Assembly: GCF_030272615.1 (NCBI RefSeq)
Contig: NC_081411.1
Location: 839,115,388-839,179,387, forward strand
Direction: 5' to 3'
Source: Cryptomeria japonica
Taxonomy: Eukaryota > Streptophyta > Pinopsida > Cupressales > Cupressaceae
Length of the DNA: 64,000 nt
Shown here: positions 1 to 12,470 of the stretch, one piece after another
Layout: each line of letters opens with the position of its first letter
How positions within the stretch are numbered: the stretch's first letter is position 1
Position numbers and translations under genes: made by a program
Notes under the pieces: generated by a model
Database searches by the model: none
Seen by the model: the letters and a program-made list of their open reading frames with translations, nothing else
Told to the model about the DNA's origin: nothing

Positions 1-1830
1 CTTATGCATCCATTGAACATTTCTAGCTATCTAATGAGTTCCCACTTCAACAGATTGCACCTCTCCATTCATTAACATCAATCTTCTTGTCTTAAAATGA
101 AAATGTCATTTGAATTTGTCAAGCAATGCTACTAATTCATCTTTAGACAATTCAGAAAAATACTAAATGAAAGTACTATCAATTATTTCTTGATTCTTTT
201 CAACTGCCACTTTCCACTTATTTACAAGAATAGAATACAAAGAATTAGAAATATAATTTTTAAGATCCTGAGGTAATTGATTGTATTGACATCAGTAGTT
301 GATTACCTGTTGAACAATTTGTTGCTTCTGATCTTCATCAAATGAATTAAAACATTCTTTCACATTATCAAATCTATTCATCCCTAATGTTTTTATAGTC
401 CTCTCAAAATCAGTCATAGGTTTGTAAGATAAATCATTAATAGGAATACCCTATTGTGAGGTGTCTCCTACTGGTTTGGCTTTCTTACCAGTTGCTTTCA
501 TTTTCTTTGGCTCCTCTTCAATATTAGTATCATCAGATTCTACTTGAAGAATAAGTTGTCTGCCTCTCTTCTTCATTATAGTCTTCTTCTTTACATACAC
601 TTTTGGTGTTGGTTCCTTCTTGACTTGGACACTTCGGGTCACCCTTGTACTAGTTGGCACTGAAGGTGCTTGCTGAACCTTCTTCTTTTTTCCTTTAGCA
701 CTACTAGGTTGAGCATTGTCGGTTTGAGTCAGTGCAGTTTGCTCCTCGAATGTTCCTAGTATTTTCTTCTTTTTATCCACTAGAGATGGCAATAGATTAT
801 TATCATAACCAATTAACAAGTCATAATTGACTTCACAACTCATATCTTCCATTTAATCCTCCCTAGCTTTGATGGCTTCCATGAGACAAAAGTCTATGGT
901 GACTATGAAACGAATGTCTTTTGTAAAGTTTTTCACCACATCTTTACGTAGCCTCACCCTCATACCCATCTTCTTTTGGAATTAATTGAAATATCTATTC
1001 ATTGCAGTAGAGAATGTGTTTGTTACAACCTTAATGTTGTTCTTGATTTGAGTAGTTACCGGTATGTCCTTTGACCATTGAATGTCACCAATTCCCGATA
1101 GGAAATTCTGAAAGTAAAAGAATAGACCAGTCAATAATTGACCAAAATTGAACTTTTGACTGCTATCTTTCTTTATTGATTGTAAATTCAACATCAATTG
1201 ACTCCTTATAGCCTTGCATAGGTCATAATTTGCATTCTCGATAATCATTCTATAAGTTGTATGCATAGCTGCAGATGACACACTATTCATTCTACTGGAA
1301 TGCAATATCCTATAACCAATAACCATAGTCGCTAGTCTAACCATTGGGTCCTTAACAAAGGTGGTCTAAGTTAATGCAGTCCAAGTCTCTTTAAAAATCC
1401 TCCTCATCTTTGGAACTTCACCAGTTTGCCAAAAACTAGTCATAGCATGGATTGCTTCCTTAGTGATTGTGTGTGACCTTTCAAGATACATATTTTCACC
1501 ATGCACCTGACTAATAATTATCCTAACATGTTCCTCTTCAAACTATTCAAGACAATACGTCACATTGTGAAAACCCTTTTCATAAACCCTAATGTACTCG
1601 GGTTTGATCTTGCCACTTTCATCACACAAGGATTTTAGTTGAGAATAAATTGATAATGATCCTAAATATTTGATTTTGTAGTCAATGTAACTAGATAAAT
1701 CACCTTTTATAATAACACCATCAGGAACTTGAGACAAAGCATTAAATGACACTATTTTGTCTATTTCCATAGACTCCATAGGTTCAACAGTGATCATAAG
1801 TCTCTCTACATGCTTAAACGACAATGCCAT
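1..1830 (-). pseudogene. ORF2 of element A, partial and broken
   Basis: This is the family ORF2, of unknown function. The start is the ATG at 1830 in good plant context (ATGGC), as in C and D. Open pieces are 1830-1543, 1344-982 and 852-451, and homology continues to position 1 with several stops. The 1344-982 piece aligns with the C and D block running from a VLGYKT-like motif through a NSISS-like motif to a hydrophobic LLVCLMLYF-like end. The 852-451 piece has the block after the family's GYEVD motif (here CEVNYDLL), followed by a Lys-rich nuclear-localisation-like tract. I see no membrane segment or enzyme motif. It could be an env-position or captured host gene. Confidence is high for family membership and low for any function. 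Confidence 0.7.
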
Positions 1831-2315
1831 TTAGGATAAACTCGATTTGAGAGAGATTAACAAAAGAATACTATAATTCCTCTATGCTAACAAGGTTTCC
1901 ACTTGATCTCTTGAATGTACAGTAGTTCATCATTCACTAATCTTCAAATCAGCTTCAATATTTCAATTCATAGTACAAATCCTTCTACAACCAGCTAGCA
2001 ATTCTCTATTCGCTCTGCAAATGCTCAAGAACTCTCTTTTGAATGCAATTAGGGTAAAAATAACATAGTAAAACTCACTTTAATAAACTTTACCCACTGC
2101 ATTAATTGCTTGAACAATAGGGTAACAAACCCTAATATATCGCTTAACAATGTTGACATGTATAGAACCGGTTGACAGTCTTTTGAAAAACCAATAGACA
2201 AAGATATCAAGATTTCTCATAGAATAACTCAAAATGCAAAGTCTCTTACCACACATTCTTCAAGGGGTCTAAAAGTAGATTTATTGCTATGCTCCCCTTA
2301 GGGCTATTGAAAGGC
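1831..2315 (-). other. Non-coding spacer between ORF1 and ORF2 of element A
   Basis: This 485-bp stretch has no ORF. It sits where C and D have their 303-bp spacers with a TATA-like box. Here the TATA match is weak (TTTATTAAAG on the minus strand near 2090), so a promoter in this copy is uncertain. Confidence 0.4.
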
Positions 2316-3611
2316 TTAACTCACTGGTGTAGGATTCTCCACACTGGGTGAAGGATTAGGTTCTTCTACAGGTTTTTCCTCACTCTTGTTCTTCCAGATT
2401 TGGTTCATCTCCTCTCTGATTTCCTCAAAATTCACCTTTTGTTTGCCCTTCTGATCTACAAAATGGTTGACCAGTTTGTTCTTTCTGGTTCTATAGAATT
2501 TTTCCATGTGTCCCGGTTTGTGACAATGATAGCAAGCCATTCCAGATGATCTCCAAGGTCATGCATTACCTCTTATAGTTCTCCTTCCACATTTCATAGC
2601 CACATGACCATAATTGTTAAAACTGGTGCAAATCACATTAGTTATCTTTTCCATTTCAAATGGACTAAACCAGTTGACATAAGGTTTCTACTAGTTCATG
2701 CTTCCCCGGTTGTCATAGGTTCTCCTCCAGTCACCATTAGGTCTTGGATTCATGGGTGGTGTTGGATTGTTTGCTCCATATCTACATTCAACTGATCTAT
2801 GTCCATACATGTTGCATGTAAAACAATGACCTTAAAATCTCCTAGATACATACCTAGCATTTTCATTATAGCCTGTATTCTCATTGGGTCTATTTCTACA
2901 CACATTTGCAATATGTCCAGGTTTATGATAGACAAAGCAAATAGGTTTAAAAACTTTTCTACGGGTAGACTTGTTAGCCTTAGGAGCAAGTTTACCTTTG
3001 TGCATGTTTCTCTTTGTACTAGAAGATTCTCCTTTCTTAGATGTATTAAAACCTAATCCAGATGTATCACCTTTCATCCTCTGAGATTGGATCTAGTCAT
3101 CCAGCATAGAAGAACTCTTATTGAACTTTTCCAGCTTTCCATTAGCTTCAGTGAGCTCTCTGGTAAGATCTTCATTGTGTTTTGTAAGAGTCTCTCTTAG
3201 AGATGTTGCCAATTCAAGATCTAGCTGCAAAGACTCCTTTTCCTCTTTTTCTTCATGCCAATGCTCATGCAAAGTTGCATTTTCTTGTTTGATCTTAGCA
3301 ATCTCACGATCTCTTTCTTTGATTAGGTCTTTAACTTCCCTCCTTGCTTCAAGCTCTTCACTCATGTAGATAGTTAGGGCTTCTAACTCTCTTCTTAGAT
3401 TTATCTTTTCACCATTCATTTTTTCAACTTCTTCAACCAATGCATCAATGTTAGCTTCATCTAAAGAACTATTATCAGATATCTCCAATAGTTGTCCAAA
3501 TAACTCTCTCTTTTTGACTTGTGAATCTTTAAATCTAACCCTTAGGGTTTCAAGCTCTTCCCTGGTAGCTTCAAGCACTCTAGCCATCTCAAAGTAGCTC
3601 ATATCCCCCAT
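2316..3611 (-). pseudogene. Gag-like ORF1 of element A (coiled coil plus zinc knuckles)
   Basis: This is a nucleocapsid-type Gag without an enzymatic part. The start is the ATG at 3611 with a strong context (GCCACCATGG). A longer reading would need a TTG at 3635. Residues 1-170 or so are a charged coiled coil rich in Glu, Lys and Leu. It ends in a KSS..LDD segment followed by a GLGF motif, a combination I recall from the Gag of Sirevirus-type Copia elements. Knuckles follow: CFVYHKPGHIANVC near 2945 (second Cys replaced by Tyr), CFTCNMYGHRSVEC near 2800, a degenerate CTSFNNYGHVAMKC near 2600, and CYHCHKPGHMEKFY near 2530 (last Cys lost). The frame is broken between 3093 and 3077 and again between 2832 and 2540. 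Confidence 0.75.
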
Positions 3612-3659
3612 GGTGGCTTTAGGGTTACCTTCCAAGTGATTAAGCCTTAAGGAAATTAG

Positions 3660-3671
3660 GTTCTAATACCA
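3660..3671 (-). other. Primer binding site of element A (degenerate iMet type)
   Basis: On the minus strand the sequence reads TGGTATTAGAAC, two bases after the LTR end. It is the initiator-Met tRNA site TGGTATCAGAGC with substitutions. Confidence 0.75.
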
Positions 3672-3673
3672 AT

Positions 3674-4798
3674 TGATAGACTTATAAAGTAGTGAGAGGG
3701 GGGGGTGAATCAGTGATAGCAAAACAAATACCACTTGAAACACAGACTGGTGGAGATACTTAACAAGTTTACTTAATACTAAGAATGCAATCCAAAATTA
3801 TATTAAAGCATCCACAAGTAAAACATCCACCATAACACAAGTGTTTATACATGGAAAACCCAAATGGGAAAAACCACGGTGAGATGGGACTCACAAGTTA
3901 ACTATCTGCAGTAATAGGTAATTGACCCGTTAAGGTCTACAAAAGTGCTCTACTAGGAGCGAATCCTGTTAAAGATCCCAAAGCTTTGTTAGAAGCTATA
4001 CCCTGTTAAAGGTAGTACCCTATTAGGAGTAACCTCGGTAGAGGATTTCAAAATCCAAACTAATGGATCACCTTGTTCGAGGATTTGTGGATTGAAGCTT
4101 GTTATATCTTACCCAGTTAGGGGTTTTGACTATTGTAGTGATTAGAAAACAATAGGTGTTGTGATCTAGAAGTAGCACAACTTTCTTGAATAGATCCTCT
4201 TCTTCTCACTCAAAACTACATAACCAACATATTCCACAACGCCTTCAAAAACTCAACACTTCTATTTTCACATACATCAAAATAGTTCATCATAATGTCA
4301 TTATATAGAGATTATGTTTCATGTCGGCTCAGGAATCATATCACAATTTCCTAGGTGCAATGTATCTAGACAATCTAAGATAACTCATCACAAATTTCTG
4401 CCAAATTTATCGATTAGGGATTAGTCATCACAACTAGTGATAACTCATCACACAATCAATGAATACTGTTTGGAACACTAATACCAGTTAAGAGTTAACC
4501 ACATGTTCCACATATAAACCGATTGTCCTTCATTTGCTTCTTGATGGTCTCCACTGAATCTCCAAGCTGGTGTCAAGTCATTCCTGTATATACCAGTTGT
4601 CTACATATACCGGTTAGACACCTTCTAAACCATCATAAAGTAAACATCCAATACCGGTTGCAATACAAATACTTTTAGGAGTAATATCAGTTTGTCTGAA
4701 CTAAGATGATGAAGACAATGTGATCATATGTGTGTGTATACATGTGCCATCAATGAAAACACATGAAGTCATCTATTATAATCATCATCAAGCCAACA
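3674..4798 (-). repeat. 5' LTR of element A
   Basis: The LTR is 1125 bp with minus-strand termini TGTTGGCTTG...TCTATCA. It holds the module seen in every Copia-type LTR here: a CCACGGTTTTTCCC-like run, a GGGTTTTCCATG-like run, and a terminal ATTCACCCCCCCTCTCAC. The right end is fixed by the return of Gypsy coding sequence at 4799. Confidence 0.8.
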
Positions 4799-6254
4799 CA
4801 TTCTTCTCCCCATCATGTTGTACTTTGATATCATATTACCAAGGGTGGCCTAACAATAGGTGAGAAGCATCCATAGGTAGGATATCACATAAGATCTTAT
4901 CCTTATAATCCCCCATTTCAAAATCTACCCAAGTTTGTTCATCTACTACTATTTCCAAAGAAATAATATTGTTTGTGGATCCAGAGTCAACAATTACCTT
5001 ACAAACCTTATTATGTGACTTACAAGTGGTCTTGAAGAGTGACTTCCTTTGTGGAGGCTCCTTGTGTTTGGGTACCTTCAATAATGTCCTCCTTAGCATA
5101 AGACTATCTCCACTGAATGTAGGACCTGCATTTCCCATGGGAGAACTGACACTTTGACTATCATCCTCTTGCACAAGTTGCTTCCTTCTTTCTCATCCAT
5201 GTGAACTAGAATCTTTCTCAGGGCATCTACTCATGGTATGGTCCACTTGGTTGCAATTGTAGCACTTGCTAGTGAAAACACTAGGACCTCTACCTTGAAT
5301 TCCTTGTCTACCCCTACCAAAAGCTCTCCTTCCTCCTCTAAATCCTCCATTCCTATGATTGGATTCTCCATTAGGCTCTTGTTGACTAGAGTCACCATTT
5401 TTATTAGGAGTGTTCCTTCCTCCATAGCCACCTCATCCTCTAAAATTTCTACCTCCTCTTCCTCTATTGTTTTTCTCTCCTCTCCTTCTTATCTTATCTT
5501 CCACTCTCACTGCCAATTGAAAAAACTTGTGTATAGTGTCCAGAGCCAAGATGCTTATCTCATTCTGAATGTTTTGCCTAAGCCCATTCAGGTATCTAGC
5601 CACCTTCTCCGCCTCCTCGTCATGCTTCCTTGATCTAAGACTTAGTTTTTGGAATTCTTTAGTATATGCACTCACATCTAACTCTTTCTGTCTAATATTT
5701 TGTAGTTTCTTGTACACCCGCACCTCATAGTCTATTGGTAGGAATTGGCTCTTGATTTTGTTCCTCATCCTGTCTCAAGAGGATAACTTCTTCTTCCCTT
5801 CATTCACCCTTTCTTCTTGTAATACCATCCACCACAACAAGGTAGACCCCTTGAGTCTAGATTTATCCAAACTCTCTCTCTTCTCCTCAAGAATTTATTT
5901 CTATTCAAAGTGGTTTTTGAGTGCTTCTATCCATTCAGGCACTTCTTTTCCATCCATGCTACCACCATAGGAAGGAAAACTATCTACATTGTCTCTATTT
6001 ACTGACTTCAAAGCATCCAAGAACATCTTTTCATTAGGTGCCATCTTCTGAACCTCTTTAGCAATAGCCTCTTGCTCCTCATTCTCTTTCTCTTCCTCTA
6101 AGTCATCATCCCATGTTTTGTCCTTTCCTTTGGACTGTCCGGTCTCTTTGAGTTTCTCAACAAGAAAATCCTCTACCATCTTCTTGATGGCCTTTGGGTT
6201 CATTTCCTTAGGAGTAATTTTGTCAGCCTCTTCTCTAAATTCTGTGTTTGACAT
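4799..6254 (-). pseudogene. Gypsy gag-protease, G1
   Basis: The start is the ATG at 6254. Residues 1-118 are acidic and Lys-rich, ending in the EWIEALKNHFE capsid motif. After a broken stretch the frame reopens at 5768-5433 with the family hallmarks FLPIDYEV, LYKKLQN-like (VYKKLQNIRQ) and EKVARYLNGL, typical of plant Gypsy (chromovirus-like) Gag. An Arg/Gly tract and one CCHC knuckle, CYNCNQVDHTMSRC, follow near 5270. The protease active site is VIVDSGSTNNIIS near 4990, and the DILPMDASHLLLGHPW block ends at 4836, followed by a TAA where a Gln is usual. Stops and frame changes make it non-functional. Element A is inserted about 12 codons later. Confidence 0.85.
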
Positions 6255-7970
6255 ACACTACTTCACCCCAAGTATCTGCTCTATTAACTAAAATGATGCA
6301 GAGGTTTTGGTGTTGTACACAACTTGATTGATTTTCTCCCTTCAAAGGGTATTCATTTGACACCATCAAATGGTGTATTGTCTTAGGCCTTCCCAAAGCT
6401 TGGTATCCTTCCCAAATATATCTCTCAAAAAGACAACTCACAAGTGACAAGGAGTCTTCTACTCCTACTAACTCTACCCCTCCAAACAAGAAGATTTAAC
6501 AACCCCAAACCCTTAGAAAATAGGATCTTTTGCTCAAAAGGTGAAGTATGAAATTTATGGATGAAACATCATGTGATACAAAGAATTTGCACTAACATGG
6601 ACCTCTTGATTAGGTTCTGCAAGATCCCTAATGTCCTTTACCCTTAGAGACCTAGTAAGGGCTACAAGCAATTAGGCCTCCTATTTGGGTTTTTGCACAA
6701 GCACTTCAAAAATTCCTTAACAAACCCTAACATAAATCATATATTTAGATACCCTTTTGAATTATCTTAGAGACTTAACACTTTGGCATCTGGGTTTTGT
6801 GTTTAAGGGGTTTGTCAACACTACCCTTAATTAGGCCTCTCTAGCCGGTATTGAAGATTTGGCACTATAAGTCTTCATCAGTCACATTGGAAGGAAGTTT
6901 TGGCACTTATCAAAGGTCTAAAATTTTTCAAGAGTCCCTCCCATGCCAAGTTTACTCACCCTTCAATCCACTGTCGAAGGGTTTCATCCACTTCTTCTGT
7001 TGCATAGGGTTGCCACATAAGAGATGTCAAGCATATGGCATCATCTTAAAAATAGAAAATGACACTTCCTACCTCCCAAAACACTTGGAACATTTAATAT
7101 ACAAGCCAATTAAATATTCCCCAAGGTTTCAGGCCATTCCCATAGAGGAATGTTGAATTGTGACCCTTTTTGCATCAAAACCCTTGTTTTAAGGGTTTCT
7201 TACGCCAACGATAAAGAAAATGCTCTAACATTCAAAAAAAAGAGTTTCAAGACCTCACACCAACTCCAAATGAAAGATTATTCATAGCCTCAAGTTTTAA
7301 TACTCTTAATTCATGCCAATCATCTGTAAAAACCATACAAATTACATAAAACTCAAGGAATTTGGAGTAAAATGTAGTTTCAGATTGATTTGGAAACAAG
7401 AATTTCATTACAAACTTCTCCTAACCTATTGGAATCATTCCTCAGGCTTATATCATGCCAAGGAACTTCTCCAACCACCCCTCAATGTGTATATTCAACC
7501 AACTAACCATTGGGCAACCAAAAATGCAAAAAACTTGACAAAGTTGCTCATGACAATATTGCAACTTTTGACCATTATGACAATTTGGCTCTTGCCTTCA
7601 CATCAAAAGGCCAAGAATTAACACAAAACATATCTAAGATTCCTAAACACCAAAAACACAAATAAAATGCCCATATAAGGCTTTGGACCAAGTTTACACA
7701 TCTTGGAGCCTTATGGCTTATTACATTGTCTTAGAACCACCATGGACATCACCATGGATCAACATGGAACAACACACATCCTACCACAAAATATCACCAT
7801 GGATCAACACAAATTGTAATGATTCAAACTTGTATCCTAGTGCCCCTGGACTACTATTTCATCTTCTTCAATCCCCCATTCTTTATATGAAGAAGACTCC
7901 TCACACAAAGCCAATTCACTATATGGTTTATCCCTAAACTAGTCTAATAGAATCTCCTCACTATTTGTTA
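4799..7970 (-). mobile_element. Gypsy element G1 (gag-protease end, interrupted by element A)
   Basis: This is a Ty3/Gypsy element on the minus strand. Gag and protease (6254-4799) are recognisable and the rest of pol would lie beyond element A. Upstream 6255-7970 is non-coding and is probably its leader and 5' LTR, but I could not find clean LTR ends or a clear primer site, so the right boundary is approximate. It abuts gag of a second Gypsy element, G2, at about 7975. Confidence 0.65.
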
Positions 7971-7974
7971 ATTC
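6255..7974. other. Non-coding stretch, probable leader and LTR of G1
   Basis: No convincing coding region is present; the open frames at 6851-7156, 7313-7621 and 7683-7937 have no recognisable motif. The position upstream of a Gypsy gag ATG suggests a 5' untranslated leader and LTR on the minus strand. I see no clear TG...CA pair. Confidence 0.35.
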
Positions 7975-9372
7975 CTAAGTTCTTTTATACATAACTGTTT
8001 GTAATGGAACAATGGGTTTGTAACTATTTAAAATATTATTTTCAAGGACACACATCTCAATCGAATTTTCATGCACATTAATTTGGATGGATCCTTGTGG
8101 GATAGACAAAAGTTGCAACCTACTCTCATCATTTGAACACACCATGCAACTATCTATATCACAAACATTGTCAGCAAAAAATGATGGCATCTCATCATCT
8201 GAATTTTCATTATCTCATATAACTAATTCCTGAGAAATTGAATTCATATCATCAAAATATTTCATACTTGCATCTATTTCAGACATAAAACTTTCCAATT
8301 CTTCATACTCACTTTTGGATCTGTCTAAAACACAAGACTGCAAATGAACCTCTTGTGGGATCTCCTTCCTGGAACAACAACTGTTTCTCTCATTTGGTGA
8401 AATGATTGACATCATCTCCATCTCTATATCCAATATGTCATATAATTTCTCATTAACCTTTTCTTCATCAATATGAGGAATAACCACTTTCTGGGACAAG
8501 TTCTCTTCACTCACATTTCTGGTCAAATCATAATCAATAATAGTGTTAATGTGATCAATAGGGATGTAAACGCCTTGACATTGATCTTTATCTTCAGGCT
8601 CATGCCTCTCTTTAACATCTAATTTTTTGGGATAACATACCCTTGCAGATAGATAACCCTTAGGAATTCTATACTTCAAGTTGTTCTCAATATCCATTGC
8701 TATCCTATAAGCCTAATGCAAGGTTTTGGGATCTTTATCTCTCAGCAGATAACTCTCTTCCTCATCAAATGAAACCAAGTAAATAACTAAACATACTGCA
8801 TCATTTGGTCTATAACTGCTAGGAATGCCATCCAATATTCTAGAAAACTTGAGATTAAAAACAAGAACTAGCTCATCCTCTTCATTCTAAATACCCACAA
8901 TTATTTTTTATAAATGAGATCAAACTAATTATTTTGCCAAAATGTTCCATGAATGCTACCTTTAGTTCATCCCATGAACAAATAGAACATGCGAGTAGGT
9001 AAGAAAACCAATCTCTAACATTTTCCTTCAAAGATTGAACAAACAACTTCATGAAGACATCTTCCGATTTATCTCAAAATCCCCCATTAATTCATAAAAC
9101 TCTTGCAAATGTTGACGTGTTGATTATGATATTTTCCCACTAAATTCTGGTAGATATTCCCTAACCTTAGTAGGAAAAGGGTTTGGGAAGCCTTGGATAT
9201 TATTGAAACTCAATGGTTTATATCTTTTCATAAAGAAATCTCTATGGTGATTTGACAAAGGTTTCACATTCACACTTGATATTTCATAGGGAAGTACAGG
9301 CACATAATACATATTTTCATTCATTACCTTACTTCTTTCCTTTTCCATAAAACTTAAACTATTACAAAGCAT
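7975..9372 (-). pseudogene. Gypsy gag remnant, G2
   Basis: Three open pieces (9372-9124, 8697-8215, 8190-7975) lie in one reading frame, separated by stops. The first ends in YLPEFSGK, matching the start of the Gypsy capsid domain. The frame between about 9060 and 8890 reads DVFMKLFVQSL, then a W..YL and SWDELKVAF pattern characteristic of Retrotrans_gag proteins. The 160-residue middle piece (from an ATG at 8697) and the 71-residue end are acidic with no knuckle. Protease and polymerase are not present to the left, where G1 begins. Confidence 0.7.
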
Positions 9373-9734
9373 AGCTCAAAACATACTCCATATAACTTCA
9401 TACAGAATGTGAAAATTATGTCACAGAAGTATGTAAGATAATCACTCTCATTCCCTTCCTTAGTGCTTTACTCACTTTCTAGGAAACATTTTTACACATA
9501 ATTTTCATGAAAGTATACTTGACTCATGAAAATCAAAATACCTAGAAATGTTGAAGTTGCTACTACCTTCTTTAACCAGGGATTTGAAACATCACCCTCA
9601 ATCTTTCAAATCTTCAAAACTGATCTTTGACAGAGTTGCCACCTCCTTGCAAAGGATAAATACTCTAAAAACTGGAATTTCTTCATAGGTAAGATTTGTT
9701 TCAACACAACACTGCAACACTTCCTTATCATAGT
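9373..9734 (-). other. Leader of Gypsy G2, left part
   Basis: This is non-coding sequence upstream of G2 gag. It is interrupted at 9735 by element E1 and resumes at 20362. Confidence 0.45.
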
Positions 9735-10784
9735 TGTTGGTATTTTGGATATGTTGATATGGTTTTGTCATTGATGTCAACACTTATTAACTCTGGCACT
9801 TGGAGAATTGGCAATGTTCACCAACAAGCAAGTGACTTATGCACAGTCACCGGTATTCTGGTTCACCGACAGGATATATTATTCACCAACAATTGGAATG
9901 ACATGGAAAATACTTCGCTATGTCAAAGACATCATTTGGACACTATGTCTTTAAGATTTCTTCATTGGTATATTCGTATTTGCATATTTGCTGTTACCGG
10001 CAAATAGGTCCAGGATAAGTGCCGACATGATTATCTATTTAGATCAGCACGACACACTATGGAGATGATTTATTAATGTTGTAAATGCATTAAGCCAACA
10101 TGTTGAATCTGGTATTACATCGGTTATTGTTTTACTTGTAAATTGTTTTATTAATATCTTTTGTAAAGCCGACCTATACATTTTGGTCCTATGCTTCGAT
10201 ATATATGTAAGATCTTATTTGATCGAAAGAAGGTGAGGAATGTGAATGAAGTAAGGTATATGCAAGAATAAATAGAGCTATACACGCAGACATCATTTGA
10301 AGGTAGAAGTAAGGTTTTGTGAAGACATATCAAAACTGAACCGGTACCGAATCCAGCATATGAAGATGCTATTTTGAGCAGTACATCATTATTGGATTTA
10401 ACCATCGAATTGTAGTCAGTGTGACTCCTATTTGTGTTTGAGCAGTGAGCTCTAGGCACTTGGCGTTCTGCATGTACAGACCCCCTATTGTATACACATA
10501 CTATTTGCAGTAGTATCATCTAATTGTGGGTAAGGTTTCCCACCGTGATTTTTTCCCTTACATGGTTTCCATGTATAAATATTGGTGTTATGTGTTGTGG
10601 ATGTTGTTGTCTTTCTGTTTCATGCATTAATCTTTACCGGTACTGCAATTAACTGATAAACTGTCTACTAGCATTAAGTTTGGTTTACCGACATTAAGCA
10701 TTGAGTTTTGGTTAAATTAATTTTGGTTTGAATTTATTAGACAACTAATTCACCCCCCCTCTTAGTTGTCTCTAGGACCTAACA
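9735..10784 (+). repeat. 5' LTR of E1
   Basis: It starts TGTTGGTATT and ends GACCTAACA. A TATA-like TATATATG lies near 10200, and the shared Copia module (CCCACCGTG...TTTTTCCC, then TTTCCATGTATAAAT) lies at about 10540-10585. Confidence 0.95.
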
Positions 10785-10786
10785 AT

Positions 10787-10798
10787 TGGTATCAGAGC
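10787..10798 (+). other. Primer binding site of E1
   Basis: TGGTATCAGAGC lies two bases after the LTR. It is complementary to the 3' end of plant initiator-Met tRNA. Confidence 0.95.
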
Positions 10799-10841
10799 TT
10801 AGTCCTCTTTTTGTAGAGGTTAAACAACTTGAGGAGATCTA

Positions 10842-12470
10842 ATGTCTTCTAACTATTTTAGGAAGGACAGTCCTAAACTTGATGGAACCAACTATGGCAT
10901 TGGAAATGACATCTAGGAAGTTACAAAGAATGGCTATACTACTCCTACTCCCGGTCAGCCTAATCCACCAACCTTAGGAAAATATGAGGAAAATAATTGT
11001 AAAGCAAGAGAAGCACTTTTGAGTGCATTGTCATATCAGCAAATCATGGGATTATTTGATAGATCTATAGCTAAATCTATTTGGGACCATTTGGAAACAT
11101 TGAACGAAGGAGATCCCATAGTCAAAATTGCAAAACTTGAAAGCTTCCGATTCAGGTAATAAAATATGAAAATGGAAGAAGATGAAAGGTTTTCTGCTTT
11201 TATGGAAAGAGTAAATGAAATTGTTTTGGGTATTAAATATTGTGGAGGAACCTTAAGTCAAGATGAAATTATTTCAAAAGTTTTAAGAGGATTGCCACCC
11301 ACATACAAAATGAAAGTTACTTCTATAAATGAGTTAAGAACAATGCCTAATACATCAGTAACTAGAGACACATTGATTGGAAAACTTTCAGCTTTTGAAA
11401 TTGAGGAATTTGGTCATGTTGCTACTATAAAGATAAATTTAGCTTTTAAGGGATCAACATCATTTGCATCATCATCATTTGACAAGTCTGATTGAAAAGT
11501 CTTTTATGCAAGAGAACTTGAAGAAAACAGGAGAGAAAATGAACAACTTGAAGAACTTGAAGCCCTATTTGCAAGGAAAATGCCTAAAGGTCCAATTGGA
11601 AGTAAGTATGAAGGTAAAGCACCCTTTAAATGTTTTAACTATAATAATATTGGTCATATGGCTTCAAGATGCCCTGATAGACATGCAAGATTGAAAGAAG
11701 AAGCTAGAAGAACATACAAGCCTAACCCTGAATAACAGAGATACAACTTTAAAAAGAATAAAGACAAGTCTTGTTATCTTGCTGATGAAGGAGTCACTGA
11801 TGATTATGATGAGGATCTGACAGACAATGGATGGGTCTTTGTTGCTATAATAGAAGATCAATCGACACCTATTGTTCAATCAGTAGAGAAGACTCTGGCA
11901 ACTAAAGTTGAAGATAAGGATGAATGGATTATTGATTCAGGATGTTGACATCATATGACTGGTGATAAGAGTAAATTCTTAACCTTTCAGGATTACAATG
12001 GAGGTCTAGTAAGGTTTGGAGATGATAAATCATGTTTGATCAAAGGAAAAGGCACTATATCTTTTGATGGTAAGCATAATACTGACAATGTTTACTATGT
12101 TGAAGGTTTGAAGCATAATCTTTTGAGTGTTGGTCAATTAGTTGAAAAAGGATTTCAGTTACAATTCAAGAATCGGAAATGAAAAATTATGAACAAAACT
12201 GGTTTGGAAATTGCAACCAGTAATCAGACTAGAGGTAATATCTTTCAATTGAACAACAATGAGAAAGCATGTTTGATTGCACCTATTGATGAAAGTTGGT
12301 TATGGCATAAAAGACTTTGTCATATAAATTTTGATTGCATTGTGAAAATCAGTACTACTAAGGCAATTAGAGATTTACCTAAGATTGTAAAACCTCACAA
12401 TCTGGTATGTAAGGAATGTCAATTTGGAAAGAAAATTAGAGCATCTTTCAAAAGTATTCTGGAGAAGTAT
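10842..12470 (+). pseudogene. E1 gag, protease and integrase N-terminus (broken)
   Basis: This is the first part of the Copia polyprotein, starting at the ATG at 10842 (KDSPKLDGTNY). Compared with E2, about a dozen residues are missing after GTNY. The Gag core follows, with LSALSYQQIMGLFDRS and a long open piece at 11166-11495. The knuckle near 11634 is CFNYNNIGHMASRC, with Tyr at the second zinc position. The protease motif WIIDSGC is followed by a stop where E2 has Ser. The integrase zinc-binding part has the HHCC residues in LWHKRLCHINF and CKECQFGK. At least six stops interrupt it. N1 is inserted after position 12470, and the coding sequence resumes in frame at 16455. Confidence 0.9.

Larger units (their letters stand above)
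1..4798 (-). mobile_element. Element A: ORF2-bearing LTR retroelement (3' end beyond window)
   Basis: Read on the minus strand the order is 5' LTR (4798-3674), primer site, gag-like ORF1 (3611-2316), non-coding spacer (2315-1831), and ORF2 from 1830 past the left edge. There is no polymerase between ORF1 and ORF2. The order is the same as in complete elements C and D, so A belongs to that non-autonomous family, but its proteins are clearly diverged from C, D and E and closer to element B. It interrupts Gypsy element G1 just after that element's protease motif. The duplicated target would be CATTC (4799-4803), but the other end lies outside the window. Confidence 0.8.

Noticed and set aside
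3121-3369. Ser-rich plus-strand frame
   Set aside because: It is antisense to the Glu/Lys-rich coiled coil of element A ORF1; such codon bias opens the opposite strand. The same applies to 5238-5633, 38577-39119 and 44188-44706.
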